The notes under the pieces were generated by a model that had not been told where the DNA came from, did no database searches, and saw nothing but the letters and a program-made list of their open reading frames with translations. Both the position numbers and the translations under genes were made by a program. Positions 55,631 through 64,000 of a DNA stretch of 64,000 nucleotides are shown one piece after another. Position 1 is the stretch's first letter. The number at the start of each line of letters is the position of its first letter. Source of the DNA: Hetaerina americana (taxonomy: Eukaryota; Arthropoda; Insecta; Odonata; Calopterygidae); contig JAKTNV010000008.1 of NCBI GenBank assembly GCA_022747635.1, positions 3,076,886-3,140,885 of the forward strand, written 5' to 3'.

Positions 55631-55633
<3 letters not shown>

Positions 55634-55675
55634 AGATATAAGGAAAAGGGATAGGACAACACATAAAGGAGCACA
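55622..55675 (-). mobile_element. Inverted copy of the SINE D 3' end
   Basis: ATATAAGGAAAAGGGATAGG then ACAACACATAAAGGAGCACA is the complement of the 3' end of the SINE at 55690-56014 (CCTTTATGTGTGTTCCTATC, CCTTTTCCTTACATATG). Both ends run into AT-rich microsatellites, so a second copy of the same element family lies here in the opposite direction. Confidence 0.75.
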
Positions 55676-55689
55676 CTATCCCTTCCTCT

Positions 55690-56014
55690 GTGTGTCTCGT
55701 CTATTTCTCCTTTGGTGGGTGAAACATCTCTTGGCCAAAGAATCGGAGCACTTGCTTGTATAAAGCAGCACAGATCTCAGTGTAATTTAAGTTTCCTGGA
55801 TAGCTCAAGTGGTTAAGAGCCTCCGCCCGGCAAGTGGAAAGATCTGGATATCATGTCCCGGTCTAGGAAATATTTTAACTCTCGTGTTCTGCTTGATTCC
55901 GCCTTCCCCACCTCTCCTGTGTTCGTCCTTTATGTGTGTTCCTATCCCTTTTCCTTACATATGTTTTTATATAAATGAGTATTTGTTCGCCGTTTGGCGG
56001 GATTTCGTGTTTGA
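55690..56014 (+). mobile_element. tRNA-derived SINE, family D, further copy
   Basis: A body fragment (CTCCTTTGGTGGGTGAAACA, GCCAAAGAATCGGAGCACTT) leads at about 55789 to the best tRNA-like head of the family: TTTCCTGGATAGCTCAAGTG, GTTAAGAGCC as A-box region and ATGTCCCGGTCTAGGAAAT closing the stem-like end. The first and last bases of the head (TTTCCTGGA / TCTAGGAAA) could pair like an acceptor stem. The 3' body ends at CCTTTTCCTTACATATG before the GT/AT microsatellite. Confidence 0.78.
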
Positions 56015-56033
56015 ATGTGTGTGTGTGTGTGTA

Positions 56034-56091
<58 letters not shown>
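56015..56091. repeat. (GT)n(AT)n compound microsatellite
   Basis: GT repeats at 56015-56050 followed by AT repeats at 56051-56091. Confidence 0.95.
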
Positions 56092-56093
<2 letters not shown>

Positions 56094-57379
56094 AACTGAC
56101 CCCCCTTATTCCCCTTCTGAAGTGTGCATTTCACACGCCGTCGGGCTTAGTACGGGGTGAACTCTACCATCACCCACCAAACGGACCTTAGGGTTGATTA
56201 CAGTGTTTATGATTTATATATACACAATAAACCCGGGTGAAATGGTCGATACCGTCCTTGCCCATGGGTCCGCCGCGGTTCGCCCTGGGGCGGTGCCCTT
56301 AAAGAGCGGAGAGCCCCCAGCTGGTCTGCGGGGGGTCTCCGCTGCTGGGGATGACCTGAGCTGGTGCAGGCTGCATCGCGGGCCTATTTGATTTCATATT
56401 ACCAAAACTCACACTACTCTTGTTGTATTATATATTCCTTGGATCAATAAATACATAGAGAGCACGGAATGCTCCAAAGAAATGCCATCAAACCCGAAAT
56501 ACGTGTGCATCCGAATTTCCGAGAATACTTTACTGCATTAAGTACTATTCAAGAAAATATATAGTTATAGATATTACTTCACCTTGATATAAGCTTGGAT
56601 ATCTTAGGAAGGAACAAGGATGGGCGTGAATAGTGAAAGAAAGACGAAAGCACGGGAGTCACTTGGAGCGCAGGCTTGGGAAAAGTCACAATTTTATAAG
56701 AAAGGGTCGCAGCACTCCGATTTGCTCGTCATACCGACGGAAAATATCGAAACATTACTCCATGGCGAGAAAATGGAAAGAAATTGCCTTCGTCTTCGAT
56801 GCAATGAAGTAACTAATCAATGGTTTTTCCCCTGAGCTTCAATAGCAATGATTCGTCCTTTGTCCGCCGAGTGTTCGTCGTGAGGGCGAGGGCGCGGATC
56901 CAGGGTCACCGTGGCGTGCACCATTCCTCCCCGCGAGCGCTCGTTTGATGCACGAGATATTGATCCGTTTTCCGTTTCATTCCCGACTTGCCACGGGACG
57001 CCAATCGTCCGCCAACGACACGGACCCAGACTCGCATTTGCCGACCGCAAACGGTGAAGACCACGCAGGCTCCCGGCGAGGGCAACGCCGGCCGCCCGCC
57101 TCCCCATTCCGAAAGCCATCCGCTATTCCATTACTCCTCGGAGCTAGGGTACGTTTTCGATAGACCCCTGCACTGCAAACTGCTGCAACTCTAAGACTTG
57201 CTTGATACAGCACAAAATACCCTTGATTCCAAGAACCATTGGTGCAACAACTCATTTTTCCTTCTCTGCGCGTACCTTCCTTAATTCCATCCAACGTGCA
57301 ACGAAAGAAGAGAGAAAGCGATAAGGGTATGCTGCAAGTAATATATTGGAAGCACCTTGAAAAGCGGACAAAAGAGACA
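56092..57379. other. No gene seen; GC-rich patch 56880-57150
   Basis: GGTTCGCCCTGGGGCGG near 56277 may be a tRNA-like B-box remnant, too weak to call. Frames at 56817-57294 are composition artefacts. Confidence 0.45.
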
Positions 57380-58050
57380 TTTAGTAATGAATAAGCTAAA
57401 CATTAAAATAATAGGGCAAAAACTAGAGCAGTTAGAACAGTTTACATATGTGGGAAGTGTTTTGGACCAACACGGTCAAAGTAGTAGGGACGTAAGGAGA
57501 AGAATTGCGCTAGGCAAAGAGGCTTTCACAAGGAGGAGGGCGTTGATGACGGGGACGTTGAGTAAGGATGTTAAGAAAAGACTCGTTAAAACTTTGATAT
57601 GGAGCGTAGCTATGTACGGCGCGGAAACGTGGTCACTGAAGCCGGAGGATAGAAGTAAATATGGAGGCTTTTGAAATGTGGGTGCGGAGAAGAATGGAGA
57701 AGGTGCAATGGACAGAGAAGAAAACAAAAGAGGAAGTACTTGGTATGGTGGGCGAAGAGAGGTTCTTGTTGGGAGTAATTCTATGGATGCAGGAAAAATG
57801 GATGAAGGGCATATTTTATCGGCAGTGGGATGTTGAAGACAGTAATAGAGGAGAGAATGTAAGGCAAACGAGGGATGGGCAGGAATCGGATAGAGATGTT
57901 GGACGGGATGCTGGGAGGAAGGAATTACTCTGAGATGAAGAGGGACCTGATGTGGAGTAGGATGCTGGATTGTATTTTGATAGGAGTCACAAAATGTTTA
58001 TTTATTTAGTAGTTGTGTCCATTCTAAACCTACTTTGGCCGGTAGATTAC
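57380..58050 (+). mobile_element. RTE-like non-LTR fragment 8
   Basis: Reads KLNIKIIGQKLEQLEQFTYV, GSVLDQHGQSSRDVRRRIAL, GKEAFTRRRALMTGTLSKDV, KKRLVKTLIWSVAMYGAETW and SLKPEDRS in one frame (57357-57674), then shifts into MWVRRRMEKVQWTEKKTKEE, VLGMVGEERFLLGVILWMQE, KWMKG. The 3' signature TAAACCTACTTTGGCCGGTA, GATTAC ends near 58050. Confidence 0.9.
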
Positions 58051-58192
58051 CGACACCATCGATTAATAATGACATCCGAGTTTTCTTGCGACGCAGGGGT
58101 AATTATTATGACGCCAAATTTTCCTCGTGGATTCGAACACTTGAGGTGAAATAGGATAAACAAGACACCGTTACGCATGGAGTCGGGATGAG

Positions 58193-58239
58193 TACGAGTA
58201 TTTAACAAATGCAAAGAGAGCATTTGTTAAATACTCGTA
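58193..58239. repeat. Perfect 20-bp-arm hairpin
   Basis: TACGAGTATTTAACAAATGC (58193-58212) and GCATTTGTTAAATACTCGTA (58220-58239) are exact inverted copies with a 7-base loop AAAGAGA. No run of T follows, and no promoter is obvious. Perfect arms in old, mutated surroundings suggest a recent origin. Confidence 0.95.
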
Positions 58240-58344
58240 ATAAAAATATAAGAAAGGACAACAAAATCGGACACGGGCAAAAACCAATGACTTTTGTTTT
58301 AAAAAGTAAAATATATAATTTAATTTTGTTGACCTTTTCATCAT

Positions 58345-58505
58345 GCATATAAGCATGCATGGGCGTACGCGGTTCGTGTGTGAGCGACAAGTATGTGTGC
58401 GTGCGTGCATGCCTGCATGCACGCACTCGTAATTTTGCATAAATGGATGGTGCCCCAACGCCTCCGCGCCAGACTGCTTCCCGGTGGCCCGCGACGTATC
58501 CTTAG
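58345..58505 (+). mobile_element. Possible degraded CR1-group 3' end (fragment 21)
   Basis: A GT/GC-rich stretch (GTATGTGTGCGTGCGTGCAT) is followed by GGATGGTGCCCCAACGCCTC and GCGACGTATCCTTAG, which loosely follow the subfamily 1 tail order. Weak. Confidence 0.35.
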
Positions 58506-58639
58506 TGTTCGCACGTCCTTAGATATTAAAGGGTATCGTTAACATTGAATATAAGATTAAATATTACATCACTGGGCAGAAAAATATTGACAACCTGAAT
58601 CGAACATTTTCAAATGGGAGTCAACTCAGAAGTAAATGT

Positions 58640-58865
58640 TTTAGTATCCCGCTAGTCACCTCTAGGGTGTGTGGCAGGAAGTGAATACACACCAGACTAA
58701 TTTGGACCCGATTATGACCCTACCGCGGTCGGACAATGCTATTCTGATCCCTTTTAGTTCGTGGGAAAAATGAAATCTTAAATCTATCTAGCCTACACTC
58801 ATTCTCTCTAATTTAATTAGCATGATCTCTACTACCGTAATCAGATTGGGGTAATGAGTAATAGC
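58640..58865 (-). mobile_element. CR1-group 3' end fragment 22 (subfamily 2)
   Basis: The tail at 58650-58705 is the complement of CTAGGGTGTGTGGCAGGAAG and GTGAATACACACC. It continues through GACCCTACCGCGGTCGGACA and CATGATCTCTACTACCGTA, which match fragments 14 and 20 in order. Confidence 0.82.
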
Positions 58866-61591
58866 CAAGGGTAGCAAGAATAAACGGCCTATATAAATTA
58901 CTGCAAGACGCTGGGCTGTGTATTTCCGTGAGACACCAAGTAAACAGAACGCATCATCGAATAATTCGATTCCTTCCGAGAGTATTTTACAAAATTCTCC
59001 GATTCATCACTTAAAGTTCCCTAGCTAGTTACTTCGCATCTCTCCTCCTTCCAAGAGCTCCTCGATGACCTTTCCTCTTCACAGTGATGCCCTTCCGCAT
59101 CTGAGACCAAATTTGGCTTAGATTCCATCATAAGCCATTATATTTTCCTAGAAAACCACTGCTAACTCAGAACTAATCCCCTTTCAATATGAACGCTGCC
59201 GTCGCAACATTTTTCATCACAAAGTCACAGCTGCCGCATTCACAGCACCCAAAGCGCATTGGGATCAATTGCTCCGGCTATCAGTCCGGCGCCACGAGGT
59301 GACTTGGACCACCGACTCATGGCATCGCAGTGACCGGCGCTCCAAAATGCTTCCCTGAGGTCAATGGAACCCAATCCAAGAGGGCCGACACTGCCTTCTT
59401 TGCTGCGACGGTTTTTTTATTTCATTCAATTTAAAAGAATCCTAAATTTTACATTATAATTTCTTATTTTTTTAATACTGAAGTCATAAAAAACTTAATT
59501 TATTTTCGTTAAATCGCATCATTGATAATGTCTCTTTTCTAATTATTTCAGGCACCTGCTAACTCAATAAAAATGTAGAATTCGCGAAGTAGTCATTTCC
59601 GTATTGCAATTATCCTAATGCTTCCTGTAAGCTAGGGAAATATCGCGTGGCTCGTTTATAAACAAAGAATGTGTATCATCACTCCAGGTAAATCACGGGG
59701 ATTACCGTTCAAATGGCCGCGTGCAAGCCCTTGTATTATTTATCCACCCCGGTAAGACTTGGCAATAGGAGAGCCCTCCTGCTAAAGAGAAGGAAACCCC
59801 CTCTCCAGCGAGATAGAGCGACCGAACAAATGAGGCCGACACCGCGCTCTCTCCAATGAAAGCCAGCCGCGGATCAAAGCGAGTGCTACCCCCTCCCGCG
59901 GCCTCATCTCCCGGGCAACCCAAGGCACCGCCTCCGTCGTCGGAGGACGGCAAACACGTTCCAAGTGGGACTGCGGTCAGCCGAGCCCGAATATTCGCGA
60001 CGCCGCCTCGAGCACTGCAATTTGGATCCAGTCCTTAAAACGGAACGTCCAGGCCTCAGCCGCAAAACGGACAGTACGGGTATTCGCAATCGACGGGGTG
60101 AGTGGAGCCACTTAAACGTTTTGACGGACATCTGAGCTCTTGTTTTATTTTTTGGATATCATCACCCCTACGCACAGCACAACTACCGAGTGGACATGTA
60201 CACAAACTTAACTTTTGCATCAGTATGGAACCAATTTATTCCATCTTATCATCGAAAGAATACCGAATATTTGAGCTAAATCCAGCCACAGTTTACCTCC
60301 AGAGATAAAAGACTTGAACTATTTATAATTCCACGCAATTTAGGAGATAAGCAGAAATACGCACAACGTGGACTTTTTAGACTTGAAAGAATGAACTGAT
60401 TTTAAATAAATTCTAAATGCTTAACTCTGGAAACGAGCAAGTCAAACTTGACGTTAAAATGTAGCCCCAACTTCGAAGCTGGGACCTCGAACTCGCTTGG
60501 AACCAACAACTGATACCCAGATGGTGCAGTCGGATGATATAGCACCATGGTATCTGCAGCCCCTCCCCCTGCCCAGAGACTGATGCCTAGGCAAGTCGTT
60601 AGAATACGGGAATTGAGGTCGTAGGTAGACCCATGTCGGGATGCGTATGATATCTCCTTGACGACGTTGGATCCAACAAAAGATTGATTCTGGATTGTGG
60701 TAGTGGTGGTGCGTACCAGGGGGCGGGGTTCCTCAGGCGACGCGGCGGTAAAGGAGGCTGCGGAGGATGTGGAATGCTCTCAAGCTTCGAACGGTAGTGA
60801 ATGCAGGAAAATAGCGACGCTTAAGCACCGAGAATCAAACGAGAGCCGGAATCAGAGGATTGAATCGGGCCACAGTTAGGGAAGTCGCAGGAAATTTACG
60901 CGATCGTAGTACGCATAGCCCGGAATTTGGATCGTATCAGCATGATTTGGAGCCTTATACGAGAGGTTTTAATGGTAGATTGGGATATTTTTGATGATAG
61001 TGGACTGAAATACTATATTGAACTGCTGTCTGTCTTTCCATCGTGCCTCACATCCTTTAGGGCGGTCATTTTACGAACTACGCACCCCAGGAGGTACGTG
61101 TAACGCGTGGGTCTACTTCTAAGGGAAACAAATAATCAAGAAAATTTCTGTTGTGTGTTTCTGAATGGGGTCCGAAATAAGAAGCTTTTAAGAAAAAATT
61201 ACTTGTTTGAAAAAGGAGACCATAATGGCTCTAAATGTGAGTTACAGAGTAATTATGCAAATTTTTAGAAATTGTGTAAACGCGGCAATACTGAGCATAC
61301 GTGGGACCACTACCTCGACATCACGCTCTCAGCAGTCAACAGTTTCATTCAAAGCACATTTATGAAACATTAATATATTAACACGGAACCCAGAGGGTGG
61401 ACAAACGGAAAGAGATCACTTATGGTTATGAAATATCATGGGCGAATGGTAAGGAGTTTCGGAAGGCGTTAGGCGAATTCAAATGTAAAATATAGGCAGA
61501 AAATTTGAAAGAGGATCCGAAAGCATTTTGATCACACACTAGGGAGACTTAGAAGTCTAACGTTAATTTTATTATTATTATTATTATAATA
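58866..61591. other. No gene seen
   Basis: Mostly AT-rich, with a GC-rich patch at 59750-60080. On the minus strand near 60470-60560, GTTGGTTCCAAGCG and GAGTTCGAGGTCCC could be a worn tRNA-like head, not strong enough for a separate call. Frames at 59702-59953 and 60697-60879 have no domain. Confidence 0.5.
61569..61588. repeat. (ATT)n microsatellite, tail of an RTE fragment
   Basis: About six ATT units directly beside the 3' signature of RTE fragment 9, in the position of the element's short tandem-repeat tail. Confidence 0.85.
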
Positions 61592-62079
61592 AGGTAATCT
61601 AACGGTTTAGGTAGGTTTTGCCTGGTCAAAACTTCCAAATAAATATTTTGTGACTCGTAACAAAACACAATAAAGCATCCTACTCTACATGAAGTCCCTC
61701 TTCATCTCTGAGTACTTCCCTCCTCCATTCATCCCGTCCAACATCCTTATCCTGCTCCTGCCCTTCCCTCGTTTTCCAAACATTCACCCCTCTATTACAG
61801 TCTTCAACAGCCCACTGCCGATAAAATTCGCCCCTCATCCACTTTTCCTGCCTCCATAGGATTTCTCCCAACAATTCCCTCTCCTCGCCCACCATACCAA
61901 GTACTTCCTCATTTGTTTTCCTTTCGGTCCATTTCACCTCCATTCTTCTCCACAACCACATTTCAAATGCCTCCCATCTACTTCTATCCTCCTGCTTCAA
62001 TGACCACGTTTCCGCGCCGTACATAGCTACGCTCCATATCAAAGTTTTTATGAGTCTTTTCTAAACATCCTTACTCAAC
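61592..62079 (-). mobile_element. RTE-like non-LTR fragment 9
   Basis: The minus-strand frame 61680-62042 is open for 120 codons: MIWSVAMYGAETWSLKQEDR, SRWEAFEMWLWRRMEVKWTE, RKTNEEVLGMVGEERELLGE, ILWRQEKWMRGEFYRQW, then the same alternate-frame C-terminus seen in fragment 8. The 3' signature GGTAATCTAACGG starts it at 61592. It is truncated on the 5' side at the CATCCTTACTCAAC position. Confidence 0.9.
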
Positions 62080-62089
62080 CGATAATTTA

Positions 62090-63605
62090 TTATATTCAAA
62101 TACAGATAAAGGCGAAAGATTAACCAGCAGGTCATAAAAGTCCGACCAATCAACTTCCTTCTTTCAAAGCGTTTTTACAAATGTCTCACCGAATAGTTTA
62201 TAAAGTCGGTTCCGGCAACCGATGACTGAAATTGAAATTAAATGCACGATAGAACAATATTCGCAGAAAAAATTCTAAATATCGTCCGGGCCTGATCAAA
62301 TAACAGCTCATATAATTCAGAAACTAGCGCCAAATAAAGAGTAGTGTCGAGATATTATATTTAAGAAGCCCATAAAAGGTCACAAGGTTCCCATTGCTGG
62401 TAAATAACTAATATGACAACTATTTAAAATCGTAGATAGAAAGTAACGGGGTAATTACGGAGGTTTCTCTCTCACATCCATACCATGCCAGGGCATGGAT
62501 CATGTAATTGTTCGCCCCAAAATGAGACATCGGCATAATCGAGATTTAATGGTGAAAATAGCTAGTGAAAGAGTAGATCTAGCGAGAGACGAGTTTATCG
62601 CACATAATATTTAGGGTTCGGGAGAGAGTAATGTTCCGGTGGAAGCGATTTTTTCATATTTAAAAACAACCCTTCGACAAAATACCTCATCGTCAACTAT
62701 TCACAAAAGCAGGAAGCCTATGGCCTAAATAAAAATATCCGGGGTTGGATTTAAGACTTTTTGAACTGCCGCGTAGAATGGGTTTTAATGGATGGTGCTT
62801 ACTCTAATGTAATAAAAGTCACTCTTTTATTCCTTCTATACGCTAACGACATTAAGTCCGTGGTGCAAGATACGTTTATCTGCCGAATAAGCAGTGGTTT
62901 GCAGAGATATCCGAAGCCCCAAGGATGAAGCAGCTGTAGCAGATGACTCTAATGCTACACAACGTTGGTGCGACACATGGAATATAGAATTAAACATAAT
63001 AAAGGTGCGTAATGATGAGCTTTTGAAGACAGAGCAGTTCCCTCCCGAACGCTAACTGCATTAGGAATACTGAAAAAGAAAATGTAGACTCTAACATCAA
63101 TACATAGGCGTTACCTCTTCGGGGTGAAACACATACGGGGAACATTTGGACGGACAGAAATAAAATTACGATTTATTAGAAGAGTAATGTGAAAATTTGA
63201 AATTCTCTTCAACGAAAACGTCAAAGAGAATCACTAGTTGTTACGATAAACTGAGTGGCGTGTCTAAATTATTAGAGAGGCTAGGTTGAGAGTCACTCAT
63301 AGGGCGAAGGTTAAATGACAGATTAAGTCTCTCGCATTAATGGGAAGCATGCCTCTTTCGCGATGATGTTGAGAATGTGTTATTTACTCCTATCGCACTA
63401 CGGTAGGAGAGATCATATCAATAAAATTAGAGAGATTAAGCGTTGGAAAGAAATATTTAAGATGCCATTTTTACCATGAACGATAAGGAATCAAAATAAC
63501 ATTGTCCGTACCAGGAGGGAAGTTATTTTGGGGTAGGGGTAGTCCGCCGCGTAATCACCCCCTGCCACACACGCTAACGGCGGCCTGCAGAAGCGTATGA
63601 CTCAA
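62090..63605 (+). mobile_element. CR1-group fragment 23, long but deleted (RT plus tail, subfamily 2)
   Basis: In order and in changing frames: SSGPDQITAHIIQKLAPNKE (usually SPGPDGIPNRVLKEL), FSLTSIPCQ, NVRGWI..FLNCRVEWVLMD, LLFLLYANDIKSVVQDTFICRIS where FADD should be and is lost, the region RWCDTWNIELNIIK, the TPRSW..HI block, KLSGVSKLLERLG, then CTACGGTAGGAGAGATCATA and the tail GTAATCACCCCCTGCCACAC, ACGCTAACGGCGGCCTGCAG. Several internal deletions shorten the connection region. Confidence 0.82.
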
Positions 63606-64000
63606 ATGAAGTGTCTGTATCTAATAGTTTGAGACGTGCACCTAATCTTAGTGTTATCCTAATGTCTTCCCGATGCAGATTATCCAATAAGAATGCGACG
63701 CTTTCGGGTCGTGCAGAACTATTCTTCAGGAACGGGCAGCGTGCCTTGTTTGATTCCAGAATGGATGCCCACGAACCCAAAGGCACCAAAGGGTGCCGAG
63801 CACCCGCCGTCGTATTCAAGCCGAGAGGGAGGTGAGCCGCCACGTGTCTACAAGAATTATGCCGGCGAACCCTGCCTCCTCGGCGGCAAATTATTAAACC
63901 AAGTCCAGACCAGCGCCTGGAGCTTCCAAACCCCTCTCCGACGCCCCGGAGGAGGATGCCGGAGTCGGGGGCTATGCCGGGACGCAATGTGGCTAAGCGG
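63606..64000. other. No gene seen
   Basis: GC-rich toward the window end. Frames 63574-63987 (minus) and 63611-63835 (plus) overlap and have no domain. Confidence 0.5.

Larger units (their letters stand above)
58051..58639. other. No gene seen; hairpin and possible CR1 tail
   Basis: AT-rich; contains the perfect hairpin at 58193-58239 and the degraded tail at 58345-58505. Confidence 0.5.

Noticed and set aside
55789..55870. Possible tRNA gene with pairing ends
   Set aside because: The head belongs to a repeated family with a common 3' body, and the T arm does not match a functional tRNA; called a SINE.
1..64000. CRISPR array, bacterial operon, phage or viral genome
   Set aside because: No regularly spaced identical repeats, no ribosome-binding-site-led gene clusters and no capsid, polymerase or envelope genes; all reverse transcriptases belong to non-LTR retrotransposons.

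Overview
This is animal nuclear DNA, almost certainly from an arthropod and probably an insect with a large, transposon-rich genome. The evidence is one uninterrupted gene of the mab-21 family (45151-46248, + strand), whose N-terminus (MLVPPDMMAAQ) is the insect-type extension. Around it lie tRNA-derived SINEs, mariner elements and non-LTR retrotransposons typical of arthropods. There are no prokaryotic operons, no CRISPR array and no phage genes. The species cannot be named from the sequence.

Layout. The only intact host gene is mab-21. It sits in a pocket of about 4.4 kb (43216-47667) with no recognisable transposon: a GC-rich upstream region, the single coding exon, and a 3' flank with a candidate poly(A) signal near 47540. 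Everything else is intergenic or intronic DNA filled with old, mostly broken mobile elements. (1) A CR1-group non-LTR retrotransposon has about 23 fragments on both strands. Most carry a shared 3' tail (..CACCCCCTGCCACACGCCCTTGCGGCGGC.. type, written here in part) in at least two subfamilies. (2) An RTE-like non-LTR retrotransposon has about nine fragments. The best copy is at 10050-11633, and copies end in a shared 3' signature followed by AT-rich microsatellite. (3) Mariner transposons number about nine, including one with both terminal repeats and a TA duplication (644-1955) and one nearly full length (36250-37350). (4) At least four families of tRNA-derived SINE are present. (5) There are one short MITE, several AT or GT microsatellites, and several long hairpins.

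The elements are nested, so relative ages can be read. A mariner sits in a CR1 tail (644-1955), a deleted mariner sits in a CR1 reverse-transcriptase domain (24895-25449), and a SINE sits in another CR1 copy (53664-53852). Two large palindromes (16151-16302 and about 55315-55458) have arms that resemble hammerhead-ribozyme cores of the kind known from Penelope-like elements; this is an inference from motif layout. GC-rich, CpG-rich islands of 300-1200 bp alternate with AT-rich transposon sequence across the window and carry no recognisable genes; most long open frames inside them are composition artefacts.

I found no convincing new molecular system. The points most worth following are the two hammerhead-like palindromes, the shared internal deletion in two mariner copies, the tandem SINE array at 54700-56015, the conserved CR1 tail, and whether mab-21 here lies inside an intron of a larger host gene.
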